DNA from: Haliotis asinina
Lineage: Eukaryota; Mollusca; Gastropoda; Lepetellida; Haliotidae
Direction of reading: 5' to 3'
DNA length: 64,000 nt
Assembly (NCBI RefSeq): GCF_037392515.1
Contig: NC_090282.1
Location: 34,771,054 to 34,835,053, forward strand
Shown here: one piece after another, positions 25,901 to 39,540 of the stretch
Position numbering within the stretch: position 1 is the stretch's first letter
Layout of the letters: each line of letters starts with the position of its first letter
Program-made: the position numbers and the translations under genes
The notes under the pieces: model-generated
The model's database searches: none
The model's input: only the letters and a program-made list of their open reading frames with translations
What the model was told of the DNA's origin: nothing

Positions 25901-26319
25901 GCAATGATGTGTTACTTAGGAATTACTTAGTTCAGCCTTATGTGCGTTATTGAAATTCATTATTACATCCTATGTCCAGTCTTAATTGATGTTAATAACA
26001 ACTTTAATGATATATAGAGATGTGTACTATCGTTAAGTGCTAATAGTATTAGAAATACCACAGTTGAACTCTACATCGGTTCTTTAGCCATGTAGCATAG
26101 AAACCTACTAATTAAGAAAAGCCCACTTTTACTTGTCCCTTGGAAAAAATCAAAATGAGCTGGGTCAAACACACTTCATCTAAGTCATGTCACCTTTGTG
26201 CTCTGCATTACTCATGATAGTTGCAATATGTATTACTGTTGCAATGATGTTATGGTATACATCAGTTTTATTTGCACTTCAAGTAAATGCAAGTATTGTG
26301 CACATGTAATGCACAGTCT

Positions 26320-26370
26320 TCAGGTGGAAAATAAATAAAAATTTGACATTTGCACATATTTATTTGTATT
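26320..26370. terminator. back-to-back polyadenylation signals, possible meeting point of convergent transcripts
   Basis: AATAAATAAA lies on the plus strand at about 26330, and its complement TTTATTTG about 25 bp downstream gives AATAAA on the minus strand. The order suits 3' ends of the two convergent genes, but the 3' UTRs would have to be long (about 3.9 and 6.6 kb). Confidence 0.25.
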
Positions 26371-26589
26371 TTTCTACCCATCCTTGTAAGTGAACTAAGT
26401 GAATGAGAGGTATGTTTGATGAAACAGTCAGAAATATTCATGGCAAATCAATGCTTGACAGTGTAAGCAGTAATCCACATCACTTTGGTACAATGACATG
26501 CCATCAGTTTGATCACCACCCTGTTTGTCCAACCAGTCCTGATTCTATGATGAAAATGGACTACAAACATCCTGAATAATTGCGGTTTT

Positions 26590-26690
26590 GAGGTGGGGTA
26601 GTCTAGTGTTTAAGGTGTTCTCTTGTAATGCAAAAGACTTTGGTCCAGTTCCTTACACCATTTCAGGTGTCCCTGTCGGTAAATGTTTAA
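26590..26690 (+). repeat. remnant of a tRNA-derived SINE
   Basis: GGTGGGGTAGTCTAGTGTTTAAGG resembles a tRNA A-box region. It is followed about 30 nt later by a decayed B box (TTGGTCCAGTTCC) and then CATTTCAGGTGTCCCTGTCGG. This layout matches the widespread mollusc SINEs with a tRNA head and a GTGTCCC tail. No target duplication was identified. Confidence 0.5.
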
Positions 26691-29600
26691 TAAAAGCTAC
26701 TTGGAAAAACATGCAAACCTTATGATACAAAAACCTACCAAATCTAAGGATAATAGAAATAACAATGCAGTGATATCTGACAATGAATGATCAAACAACT
26801 ATTAAAAAAATCTCTCGAAATTTGATTGATGTGGCAGGTTTTGTTAACTTCAAACTTCATCCCAGATTTCAAACTTGATTTTACCTGTATTTTCCTAGCA
26901 TATTTTCAGCTATGATAGTTAATGATCATATGATCATGATAGTGATGATCATATCTCCATAACTGTTTATAGCCCTTTGTAGGTAACTTACACATTCACG
27001 TATCAGTTACTTTCAATGTGAGTTCTGTTAACTGAAAACAATAGTTTACAATCACATGGTCTCCAATAATTGCCATTGGTGAGAACACAGCTATTTGACA
27101 ACGCTATTTCTCAATAGTGTCCTTGTCAAATCTGATTTTATTGTGTAGTAATCATGCTAACGGTAGCCTTGCAATTACAGAGATACAATGTATTGGAAAT
27201 GGGTCAAACTTAAGTTTACACAAGGTGTGGGATGTGTGTTTGTTATCCAAGTACACTAACATCTTCAAATGAAAACAAAATGCCCATTATACATGAATCA
27301 GTTTATTCCACGTAGTGGCAAGAAAAATCTGCAATATGGCCATGAATATCAACTACATCGTGACTGTAGCAGACAATACTTTCTTTGTGCATGTACATAA
27401 AACATACCAGAAAAACAATACTGGCTAAAAACAACTAACAATAACCAAAATAATCTGACATGCCATGTATTCTCAATTTGTGTCAAATGCTATATTAAAT
27501 AAGAAGAAATGTATAAAAAACAGACATAGCAAACTATATTTAATCAGACTGAAAAATGAATAGGGACTTCATGTGATGAAACAATCTCTATTAAAATTGT
27601 ATTCATATGCTCTTCTCAAAAATACTTTGTGTGTGTAATATCATGTGAAAATGGAACACGATTCCTGGCATGATAAAACTAAAACACTGCTGGTGTTCAC
27701 AAAACTGGGGAAAAACATACAGGGTACTGACAGCACCAATGAGGTAACTCTAGCATGCCTCTATATATTATATGCTTTTCAGTAAGTGTAAAGATATACA
27801 TGTATATCCCCTATTGGCCATAATGACACCTTTTTGATTTATGAAACTTAAGAATCTGACAAACAAAATGAAATTAGGAAATTGCTTATTGATTCTTTTC
27901 TAAATTTTTTATCAGTCAAAACTCAGTTGATGAAACTTGCTAATAATAGTTTATCAGGCAGTTCTACAATGGAGATATAATTTGCAATATAAACAAGAGA
28001 AGAAGGAATGTTGCCTAAAAACTTGTGGCATTATCAAGATTAAACAATGATCTAGAAGTTATTCAAGGAATGATCCTTGGAACATGATGCTTACAACAGA
28101 GAAAACAGTGTTTGACTAAGTCAGGAGTGCATTAGATTACTTTGCTCATGATACATTTGATACTTACCAAGAATACTTGTATCATGATTCTCACCACAGA
28201 TATAACTGGTGAGTCAAAACACATACTTTTGACAAGTGATATCGATGCATATCACAAGGGGAAAAGTTGATTATGTTTTACAATTTGGACAACTAAGATA
28301 TTGGTTTGAGATGCAATGTTTTAAAAAATATATATCATGCAAGTTTCAAAATGTTTCACTCTGCAATGACATTGCAGAAAACAAATCATGATTAATATTG
28401 TGCACACATTCCTGTCAGTCTGTCATCATATGCATCACGGTTCTTGTTACAGATTACAAGAGTATAGTTCTCAGATTCAATGAATTCTTATAAAAAAACT
28501 AACAGTCATTGATAAATAATCTTAAATTAGTGCTACATAACAGTGGTTATCCAAAGCATTTGCATACATATCAAGTGTTTACAACACCATGCTTTTCCTA
28601 CTAGTACATTACAACCCTTTTCACGTGTGATCACAGGTAAAGGGCATTATATGCACATACAGATTCCTGCAACAAACTTTGCAAATCTCATCTTATTCAG
28701 CATTTTTCATCTACACTGGGACCTTGTTAATCGTGACTGTTCATTTTCATGGATCAGTAATAAGTCTGGATTAATGAATCATGGGAATGTTTTTATGTAT
28801 AGATGCATATGCAGACAAACAATGACAGAATTCCCAAATACATGTATATCATGTCATGGAAGTTTTACTGGACAAGCACTGTTACTGGTTACACTGTATC
28901 AAGATAACATACAAAATTCTCATCATAATTTGCAACTAATTTCACGAAAATGAAGTTTTGAGTAGTTCAAGTCAGTTAATGTATGATGGTAACACAGGTT
29001 GTTCATTAATACGGCTGCAAACCTAACGGATCAAGGTGTATATCTTCACATCAATGGTAGAGGTGAGATATAGCTAAGTGCTGGGAGGAATGAAAGAGTA
29101 TGGAGTTACATTACTTAATATCAGATGAAACACCAAGAATCTGCACATTGTATTCATATGGGAAGCAAGACCTGAGAACTCTGCATGGTTCATGAAAACT
29201 TGGAAGGATGTATTGAATGGAGACAATTAGCATGATAAGGAAGCGGTAATTATGATTTACATTTGTGTTCAAAGGGTACCTAACAAAAGCACCTAAAATC
29301 CAATTTGGATTTGTGTCACTGTTGTACAAACATTCATAAACCAATGGACAGCATTGTTCAAGTTTCATTGCCATCACTTGTATTTGTGTTCCACTTAACA
29401 TAGACACATTGAATACAGACTTTCACTTACTAACATTTCATGAAGATAATGTTTAACACAGATGTTTTCTTTTGGGCAGATAAAAGTCATTATAGCTACA
29501 GCTCAGTTATTATGTGGACAGGTCAGGCTTTCTCTGAATGGTATCTTGTAGGATATTTCCAGCTGTGATCAGTCAGTAAGTAATATTGCTTTTTGCTTAA

Positions 29601-32600
29601 AAAATACTACATGCTAATAACTGAAATCAAGCCTGTTTTTAAAAAATAAATCAGTTCATAGACTTTTCATGACCAATAGTCAACAGTCAAAGTATTTCAG
29701 TCACATAAAGTACAGAGTTACTAATAAATGCTCTTATATACATCTGAAAATTGCCTGTCAGAATGTCACAGGATTCTGAACGGACCATGACTATCATGGC
29801 TTCCATGTTAATTTTTGTAATTCCACATACAATAAGTATTAGTATGCAAACACTTGCTACATGAGTGTGTGGATTTCACATTCATGCATTTTTTCAGTTT
29901 CAAATTACTTCACCTCTACTATCTTGTTGCACATATACAATATGAAAACCAATTGAGGATTAAGATATTTCATTTGCCACACAAGTTATCTCTTACTTAT
30001 TAATATTTTTAGGTTTCACGTTTCAACAGTATTAAATTTTTGCAAAGGAGTTCATTTTGAAGTTACTTCAAACAATTTTAACCACAAAACTGTAGTACCC
30101 AAAATGTGTAATATACATAATTCTGTATGATTTAACATCGGATAATACGTGTAATAATAATATTGTGTCTCTAAAAATCTGCTGAAAACTCTAGGTTCAT
30201 TACTCTAAGGGAGGTAACTCACACATGTTACCATGGATGAAGGGCAAGGTGCAAATGGGAACTGCTGCCAAACACCTAACAGGCCTAAATAGGCCCTAAT
30301 TTTTAATCAGAGTGATTGCAATACTAGGGATTTATCTTGGATTTCAAACTACGTACTTTCAGCAGGCAAATTGGAAAAAAATTGTTTTGTACCAAATTGG
30401 GATTGTATTTTAAATTCTTATTTTCGGAAACTGGTATTGTAACTCAAGCAAGCAGGTAAAACTAGTTAATATGCACATATATACCATTACTTAGTGATAA
30501 CTACAAGTCACCTGATCAAGTCAAGTTAATATCCCTGAATACATACTGTCTACACATTTCATATTACCTTTCATCAAATGATTTCAACAGACTTTCATGG
30601 AATGCCAGGAACTTTTTAATACATAAACAACATGAAGGAAATGTTATAAACATCATAGCATCCTCCGAGGACTACTGTTCAACACATCCAACAGTGTTAT
30701 TGTGACCACTGCATCTTAATTAAAATACATTCAACAGTGACCAACTATGCTGTAAGTGGCAATAATCATGATAACTGTCGACAAAGAATTATCTAACACT
30801 GTTTATGCTGAGCAGGCTACAGGTTAGTTTACACAAAAAGAATATACACAAACTCTAGTACAAGGTCATTAGCAGACGGCCAAAAGTAATTATATTATGT
30901 GTGCATGGTTAATGCATATTAATGCATGTCATGAAGCATACAAATGTAACTTAATGTTACAAACCCTGAATCAATCATTTCCACTGGTTTACCTCAGTCT
31001 CATTGCTTTAATGTGTACATGTAGAATCTAAGCTTTTCTTCATATCAACTTGGCTTGAGTCTATGAAAAATTGGAAGCTTCTTTTCTGCAGGTCATTAAC
31101 ATATAGTTCAAATTTGGTCTGTAATTTTGTTACATATGATAAATAATTTTAGATTTTGTGACGAAACATTCAGATTTTGACATCATTTTTACTGTCTAGG
31201 CTGTCCAAATAATGACAGAGTATGCAGAATAGTTTTCTTTCATTGTTTGACCATCTCTGCTACAGATGTTGTAGAGTTTCAGTAAGATCCCTGGCCTCTG
31301 CAAAAGAGGAAGCGTGAACATAGTGAAAGTCGGTTAGCTTTTCATGTAAGTAGTTGTTGGTATAACCTGATGAGAAAGAATGTTATTTTTGTTCAAACGG
31401 TATCTCAGGATCTGACACTTCAACTGTGATGATTAGAATGAAGACATAGACAGTGACATACAGCATATTTAAAGGAATATGGGCATACATACACATCAAT
31501 ATTTATGCTGAGATGGTGACTACAAATACAATTCTGTTTTGCAATATATCATAGAGGAGAAGCGGATTTGCTGATTCCGAAAACCAGAAGGGTCCATTGG
31601 AGCTATCTTATCGTGTACATGACATGTAAGATGCATTGATAAAGCTGGTAGCTACCTTTGATGGCCAGTACATCACTTCCTGCCCACATCCTCACCTGAT
31701 GATCAGTGTATACAGAATGCAGTAATGTGCAAGCCTTATGAAGATATGTTCACTAAATGATATGACCGTGTAATACATTTTAAGTACATAACAAAACTGA
31801 GCATTTCAAGATGAGAGTAAAAAGTACTTGCTACATTCTTGGTTTCATTACAAAAAATGTCGATGTAGTGATCCGCAAAATATTGTAAGAGGACTAAATT
31901 GTTGGTCCCTAGAATATAGGACCAAAATTCAGTAATGGGACTGACTGGTGCCTGATTTACCAGTCTTGGACCTCGTCCAGGTCAAGTTAAGGCTGTAATA
32001 CTGACACTGAGCATCAATCTCAAGATCAATACTTCCTTGTTTGTTGTCATGTGGTAAACTCACTGATTAGGTTAGGGAAGAAGTCATTGGGATCTTCGAA
32101 GAATTGACTGAAAAACTGACAGAGAAGGTGTATCCTTTTTCGTTGATATGAAAAATGGAATGTTCAATCACTGTGGCATTACTTGATGGGAGGGCATAAG
32201 CAGACACAGGCCACTGTGAAGCAGACGACAGACGAAATCTTCAAGCATGTCACTTTTGTGAAGAAAGACAATACTTGGAATAGTTCCACTTGGTCATATA
32301 CAAGCCACAGTTTCATGCCATGCATGCTGATCTTTGAACATGAGAGGAGCTGAGATGTCACTGAGAACAACGTAGATTCACATCAGTCCTGTTCATGTAC
32401 ACACCTTGAGAGCACAAAAGTGTGAGAAGAAAGTTGTCTCCAGCATGTCCAGTGCTCAGTGAGGTAACTCACCATTTAATGTCACGCAACAGGACACTGA
32501 AAACCTTACACAATGGTCCTTGCAAACCTCATGGTTGATCATATAGGTTGTGAAAATTCTTGCCAAAGTCTGTGACAAAAGCTTCAATACACGAGCATGG

Positions 32601-32978
32601 AACCAGGTAGGACCCAAAGTCTTCAAATTTGATCTTGATAACACACAAATCAATCATCAAAAGTTGTCAAAACTAATCCAAGATCTTTTGACTGACGGCT
32701 TACGGATTATTCAGAGAACATGGTCTAAATTCATCCTGTACAATCCAGTGTAATTCAGGATTCTGACTGTGGTGACTGTCTATGAAGCTGGAGCTACAGC
32801 AACCAGTTCTCAAAGTTATCATCATAAAGGAACAGTTCAAAATTCAGCAGTGTTAGAACATTGTGTACAATATAATAATGTCGAGGTAAATAACTCTTTC
32901 ATACATGTATCTTTTCACATGCTCTGTATGAAGTCCACGAGAATGTCAGCGTCTTCTATTCTGGTGTTTGTGACTTAA

Positions 32979-35900
32979 CTAGCTGGTGGACAGGTCCTGC
33001 AAGCCTTCAGTCAAAGTTGTAGTGTCTTCTGTTGAATCACTCAGAGATGGAATGCTGAATGCTGATGCCTCAAACTGGGTGCCGCAGTCCCCTATCCAGT
33101 AATCCTTGTGGTACGCATGTGACTGTGCAAGATAAGAGTGAGTTATTATTTATCGTCACATTGACAATATATCATGATGAGAACAAATTCAATGTTTATA
33201 AAGAATGTGTATATTTTATAAAATCTGTCATCAAAGGGCAGGAACACAATTAGATTATCACAGTTCGAATAAACCCAGCATGTGACTAACTAATAGCACT
33301 ATCTGGATGATATATAATCTATAAACAGGCTATAGGTGGCCAACAACTGAAGTTAGATCACCATACTAGAGACCATGGGGACTTACTGACTGTACAAGAA
33401 AAGAATAAAGATTACACAGATAATGAACATCAGCAACAGGGGGGAGTAAATATGGGTACAGTAGCATCCAGAGCATCATCTTAATAAATTTCTTTTCCAC
33501 TCAGTCACATATAGGGATTAATCAACTGATATCTAGTTAATGATTATTGATAACTATAACACAGTAAGCGCTAATGACACAATTGTGTTTAATGCCAGAA
33601 GTGAGACTATATACAATATCCCTGAAGTTTGTAAAGTACTTCCATGTGCTCAGAGACACTAAGTTTCAACCACACTGAACACCAAGGTATTCATACTGAC
33701 CATTTTGAGGTTCCTGTTCCACACTCTCCCACACTGACCTTTGCACATAGGGCAAGGTCGGGTCATGGCAAAGTTCCCACACTCTTTACAGTTTGCTGTG
33801 AACACATTGTCAAACCAGATTTTGCCACATCTGAAATCATAGTGACTTTCAGTGAATATATCCTTCAAATATGCTACATGTACGCATCAAATTTGGGATC
33901 ATCCGATGTGACACAACATTATATTTAGAGGATGACCTCAAATGACTTGTGTCAGATGATAATGCAGGAGTATGGGTATCTGAAAGAAACTGTAAAATGA
34001 CATAAGTGAATACAGCAAACACTGGGCCCTGTTTCAGTCTGTCATAATTACTGATACTAGCAAAACATGACTTGTACTAACAATAAAGTGCTGGTTCGTT
34101 TGACTTCTAGGCATGAACTGACCCTGACAGATAAGGATTTCTGCTCTAACATAAACATAAGTTAAGACAGATTATATACCGTTTTTGCTAAATTTTCATG
34201 CATAAGAATGCTCTACTGATCTTTGTTACCCATGTCAGAACTACTAAAACTACAAGCCAAATACACCCCGGTCTCAAACTGTCAAACAGAAGGTCTTGTT
34301 TTACTTGGATAAACATATATATAACAATATATATATAAGTACTCTGATCTTCATTTGACAATTATCTCAACAACTGGAACCTGACAGTTTGTGATGAAAA
34401 TGATGACGATCATAGTTACAGCTACTTCAGGAGAGCAAAGTGCAAAGTCAGTGGTGTAAAATATAGAGTGACTGTGGGTAAGTTTATAGAAAGGAAACTG
34501 GCAAACTTGTATTGTATGAACTATCTTCTTGCTGGTCTTATTGGTGTTACCATAACAACCATAAAAGTTAAAAAAACAACCAGGTATCTGACCTATCTTA
34601 CATACAACACAATCAGTGAGGAAGAAATTGGAAATTTCTGCCATAAATTGTATATTTATATACTTTTCCTTTTTCATTTTATGCATGACCATGTGTAGAA
34701 AAGTGCTATGAGCTAAGATGAATTAAACCTTCATGGTCTCTGACCACCCGACCTCTGCCCCCACCCTGACATCGCCACCTGTCAATCATCTCTATAACTT
34801 GGCAGCACGCTCAGATGATCATGGGACAATCTGTGTGTGCCATTCTTGTCTTGGAGCTCTGTGATGCGGGTCAGGTTGGGTGGACATCCATTGTGTGAGA
34901 TAAGATTAGTATACAAATAGACAATTTATGGTTAAGATTTCCAAATTTTTAAACTTATCCTATTTCACGTTATGCATTATCCCACAGTTGACAGGAGGGC
35001 CCCAGATTACCTTGACAACTCTGCCAGCAAGAGTATGCATAACACAATGAGGCCAGGGAAGCACCAAGTCCTGATATGATAACTCCACACCTGTGATGGG
35101 TCGCTTTAAATAACCCCTTGGCTTACATGGCACAAAAACTCTAGGGAGTGGATGATCCTGAATTAATGTTGTTTTCAGCTGCAACTTTTGACAAGTGAAA
35201 GGACAGTTTGGCAAGTAAGCCCCGCCAACCCACGATTTATCAGGTGACCTCAGTGATTTGGCCAGTCCCTGCTTCGAAACTATCTGCCACAGACATGCTG
35301 GAAGGCGGTAAAAGAGCCTGGTAGCTCAACTAGTTTTATCGTTTACTACCAATGTCCCTAACTTACCACAGGAGAGAAAGGACTTAGGAACAGAACGGTT
35401 TGAAAACCATATAGGCAATCGGAAATCAACACTTCACTGATGTAACTGCTTGGAGTGTAGAGGTCAGTAACACACATCAGACTGGCCTCACAACCTATGA
35501 AGTCATAGTTATGAAATTGCTTGGAAGCTTTCTTGCCAGTGAGTAATTGAAAAAATCACCACACTGAGCTCGATAGCAATAATGTGGCAAGAGCAATCTG
35601 AGACAGGATTAACAGCTCTCAGCAAACTCTGCTACAAATGTTCAATTCTTCCATTCACTAAAGGAGATGGGGATGGAGCTCCAAGGGTGGAGTGATCAGA
35701 GCAAGTGGGTTGCCTGCTTTGGACCAAAACAATACTGTCAGTGTACTTCATTGTATGTCAGTGAATGCACAAAATTATCTGGTAAACAAACAGTTGTCCA
35801 TCATATGCTCAAGCTAAAACAGGGACAACACAGTCATCAGTTAACCAAATAAATTCCAACTCCTAAATTCCGGATAAAATGACACCTGTAACTAGACAAG

Positions 35901-38900
35901 GCATCACTGCTGGTACCATTCGCATAAAAAAATAAAATAGAAACTTGCTGATGATGTAGATGGGAGGAGACACAGATGTAAAAGCAGGCCATGAGTTTAC
36001 CCCAGTGAGACACCACAACACTGTTACAAGTAATCTATCATAACAGAACTCAGTGAACTATGCGTGAACATCAACGTCTAGTGTCTGGAATAGGAGGGTG
36101 AAGGAACGGTTCATCAGCGGGCGTCGAATATCCCAATGCATGAGACAAAAATGTAGCCAGGATCCATGCACTGGACATAAACAGAGCACTGGGAGTAAGT
36201 GGTACACTTGGAGACAGAGCTGATCCTACAAGGGATGGACACTCACCAAGAGAAGTCAAGCGACCGGCTCCCTGAGACGAAATGATGTAATAATGACAAC
36301 AAAGTCTCTGCCACAAGTGCTGCACTAGGTGGGAAGATAATACCAGCCTTACCAGTATCACAAGATGAACCAGTAAACACAGCAAGAGAGGCTCTCCCAC
36401 TGGGAACAAAGGTTGCATAGGAGACAAGCGCCAAACAGGTAGTATTAGAAGCAAGTGCTGAACTGTGAGTAAGCACTGGGAGTAAGCGTGGAACCAGTAA
36501 TGCTGTGAAGAAGCGTCAAACTGGCACACTGTAAGTGCTGAACTGGGAACCCTATGAGTAAGTTTTGAATGGGCACACTGTGAGTCAGCGCCGAACCAGG
36601 AACAAGCACTGCTCTAAAAAAAAAGCAAGCGGTGTTCTGAATAAAAGCGTTGTCTCCAGTAATTGACACTGAAGAGGTAAGCGATGGTCCAAAATAGCAG
36701 GGTAATGTACCGCACTTGACACCAGTATAGTATGAGAAGTAGATGCAGACCTCGCCGAAGTAGACAGCGCTAGACTGAACCGTGCATTCTATGAGTAAGT
36801 GCTGATCCGGGCACTCTGTGCTGTTTGTTGAGACATCCACGTATATTTACCTCTCATCATCTGGTTGTATTCACTCTTGGCTTGATTATGATGTAGTGAG
36901 TGAGTGTGTGAATTTAGCTTTACACCGCACTCAGCAATATTCCAGCCATATGGCGGCGGTCTGTAAATAATCGAGTCTGAACCAGAATCCAGTAAACAAC
37001 ATGGGCATCGATCTGCACAGTTGGAAACCAATGACTTGTGTCAACCAAGTCAGCCAGCCTGACCACCCAATCCAGTTAGTCACCTCTTATGACAAGCATA
37101 GTCACCTTTTATGGCAAGCATGGGTTGCTGAAGGCCTATTCTACCCTGAGATCTTCATGGGTCGATAACGATGTAAGAACCTACATCGAAATGTCTATGC
37201 ATTAAATAAGAAGTTTTCATCTTTAAGTTGTATGTTCCATTTCAATGAACGCTGTGAGTAAGCACCGAACTGGGGGTAAACGGAGCACTGGCTCAAAGTG
37301 CCAGGTCCAGACTCTAACCAAAGCGGCGCTCTAGCCTGTGGGAAAGCGATACGCTGAAGTGGATCTATGATCCGTAAGCACTGCTTGTAAAGTGCAATCA
37401 CATTCTGCTTCAAATTGCATAATGTTAATTCGCTTCACATTCCATAATTTATCCAATTTGGATACGCATGAGCATGCACCATTTGGACACGGAAATGGAG
37501 GTAAATAAATGTGTGTGAGGAGAAACAGCAACCCGCATTGTGTCCAAGTTATTGTAGGCTTAAAAAAGAACTGAAGACCTACACTTGAATGAGCAGTTGC
37601 AAACAGAACACCATACAGTATTGGCGCCCTGAAGCGGACACCTAATGAGAACAGTACATGAGCAGAAACGCTGACGAACAGGAAGTGAACTGGATTATAA
37701 TCACTGGATTGGAGTGACCACTGTAGATAAGCTCGCATGACAAAAGTCACTGTAGGTAAGTTGAATGCCACTCCCGTCAAAGAGATACAGTACCAGTTGT
37801 CTCTTTGTCCTGGTAGGACAATCTCTCTTCAAATGTTGAGATGATGAAGGACCCTTCGAAGAGGAAGAGGAGTGCTGCATAATGTGCAATAGGGTAAGTT
37901 TAAAATTTTATTTTTCAACATCATTATTTTTGTTTTCATTATTCAGGCCAAACAAAAAATGTAATTATTTTTTGTTTACCATTGCAAGTACAGTAACATG
38001 GCCACAAGATGTACAAATAATCTCATGATATACATGTACACGGGTAGAGAGTCACACTCACAGGTGGCAGGTTGAGATCTTTCTCTGGTAGGCTTCTGAC
38101 TGCATGAGTTCCTCCACCTCGTCACGAGTATAGTCTTTACCCTGCTGGGAAGCCAAGTCGGTGTTGGGGGGTACTTGTACAGCATAATAGACAGTGGCTT
38201 TTGGACCATTCAGAACTTCATCAACTGTAAACATGTCACTTCAGCAATCACGTACATGTACTTACCACCACAGCTAGTATATACAGTCAAACACCTCAGC
38301 ATCAAAGTTGATGGGACCTACATGGACCCACTACTTACAGCTCTCGAAGGTTGGACACAAACACAATATGATGACTAAACAAGGAATATGCAGGAAGCAA
38401 GCCTATACTTTGAGCAAGTGTTATTTTGTGCCACTTTTAGAAATTTCTTTTTTTGTGTGCCACTTTTAGAAATGTTTGATCAAAATCAAGGCACAGGACA
38501 CAATAAATGGACTTTACACTTTGTAACCAAGAGAAGAATCAAGTCTGTGATTCTGTGTGGCCACCCCACTGCCCCTATTACTTCTCAGTCAATCATAAGT
38601 TTGACACATCAACAGTAGAGGGCATCACATGTACAAAAGACAGTTCACCGTTATGCGTTCTGTTGGACTACATAAGGGCGGGGGTCAATCATTCTCGTGA
38701 CTGCCTGATCACAGACAGGGAAATTCTGCAGGTCACACAAAAATGCATCTAAAAGTGTTCATGGAAATAATTTAACAATATTTGCTATGCTTATTTACAG
38801 TTGTTCATGTTGACAAAGTTCAACATCATGGTGTTTGACTGTACATGACAAACTTATGCCCTGTCATCAGTTAAGCTATTTAATTAATTAGTAGCAGAGA

Positions 38901-39540
38901 AAAGTTGTTCCATACTGTGAACATAGCTGATAATAACATAGAACAATGTAGACTATGGAATTCACTTAGTTTCTAGAATAAGCTAAAACAACTAAACTGA
39001 AAATTCATCAAACTGATGTTCAATATATTTATTTAATAAACAAGCAATCCAATTCACATTGTCATTTCCATTTTGGGATTAAATACAAAAGATGCTAGTA
39101 AAAAATGAGCAGGGAATAGATAAGGAAACATCAGAGCTTTACAAATTCAACTTTATCATGTTTTTCAACCAATCAGAATGCAGCAAAGACTCTCGTTCAT
39201 TTTACAAAGATACATAGCAGAATTGAGACCAAAAAACATCACAAATAGCACAAGTCGTAATGCGTATGGACGTTCATTGTTTCAAAAAATATTTTATAAG
39301 ATGTAAGGTATCTAAAATCTTACAAACAGTTGGTCAGGTTATTTCTACTGCTAAAATGTTAATTGCAAAAACACATTCTTATCCTTTTTGCTTTCCAACA
39401 AACATAACACAAAACTTACCTTCATTGTCAGCAACAGATGGTACCACCTCCATGGCTTCTTCTTCAACACTCTCATCATCAGCAAACCCCTCATCATCAC
39501 CTGTCTGATGTCCACCCTCACCACCATGATTTGCACTCAT
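32979..39540 (-). CDS. pino: Pinocchio-like Cys-rich protein (four coding exons)
   Basis: Exons on the minus strand in order: 39540-39420 (ATG, acidic, ends phase 1), 38224-38062 (ends phase 2), 33830-33701 (ends phase 0), 33122-32979 (ends TAG). All junctions have AG/GT borders and the phases fit, giving 185 residues. The N-terminal 40 residues are acidic. The core has cysteine clusters TCHLCG and CKECG, then MTRPCPMCKGQCGRVW, followed by SHAYHKDYWIGDC. This matches the insect protein Pinocchio (CxxC ... TRPCPxCxGxCGxVW ... SHAxxKxxWIGxC) in order and spacing. The cysteines probably bind zinc. Fly Pinocchio was named for an odour-response defect, but its biochemical role is unclear, so I infer none here. 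The C-terminal 35 residues are rich in Ser and Thr. The 4.2-kb intron 33831-38061 contains a minisatellite and a SINE. Confidence 0.88.
36170..37330. repeat. degenerate minisatellite split by a SINE
   Basis: A phrase close to GTGAGTAAGCACYGAACTGGGA recurs irregularly every 30-50 bp, for example near 36190, 36470, 36525, 36560, 36795 and again from 37255. The SINE at 36895-37164 lies inside it, so the array predates that insertion. Long minus-strand open frames here follow from the repeat and do not look like a real protein. Confidence 0.55.
36895..37164 (-). mobile_element. SINE, near full length
   Basis: Read on the plus strand it begins GTGAGTGAGTGTGTGAATTTAG (the inverted tail). It runs through GCAATATTCCAGCCATATGG, TCAACCAAGTCAGCCAGCCT and GGCAAGCATGGGTTGCTGAA to the tRNA-like head near 37164. 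It is more diverged than the copies at 41966 and 45025, with several CpG to TpG or CpA changes, so it is probably an older insertion. Confidence 0.85.

Larger units (their letters stand above)
22916..32978. other. intergenic/3' UTR region between convergent genes
   Basis: Ten kilobases of AT-rich DNA separate the ends of the plus-strand kinase gene and the minus-strand Pinocchio-like gene. Apart from a SINE remnant near 26590 I see no supported exon, RNA gene or long repeat. A 36-codon stretch with an acceptor at 31260-31366 (minus) was considered and not accepted. Confidence 0.5.

Noticed and set aside
31260-31366. Minus-strand exon-like stretch of about 36 codons with a good acceptor (CTTTCTCATCAG) and a stop
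   Set aside because: Its phase does not fit the preceding phase-0 donor of the Pinocchio-like gene, and the 32979-33122 exon supplies the expected family sequence and stop.
34960-35214. Minus-strand frame of 84 codons with a protein-like look
   Set aside because: It lies inside the 33831-38061 intron of the Pinocchio-like gene and has no recognisable domain. It may be an old transposon piece, but nothing shows which.
36071-36840. Overlapping minus-strand open frames of 152 and 131 codons
   Set aside because: They lie in a degenerate minisatellite, show no domain, and change frame with the repeat units.
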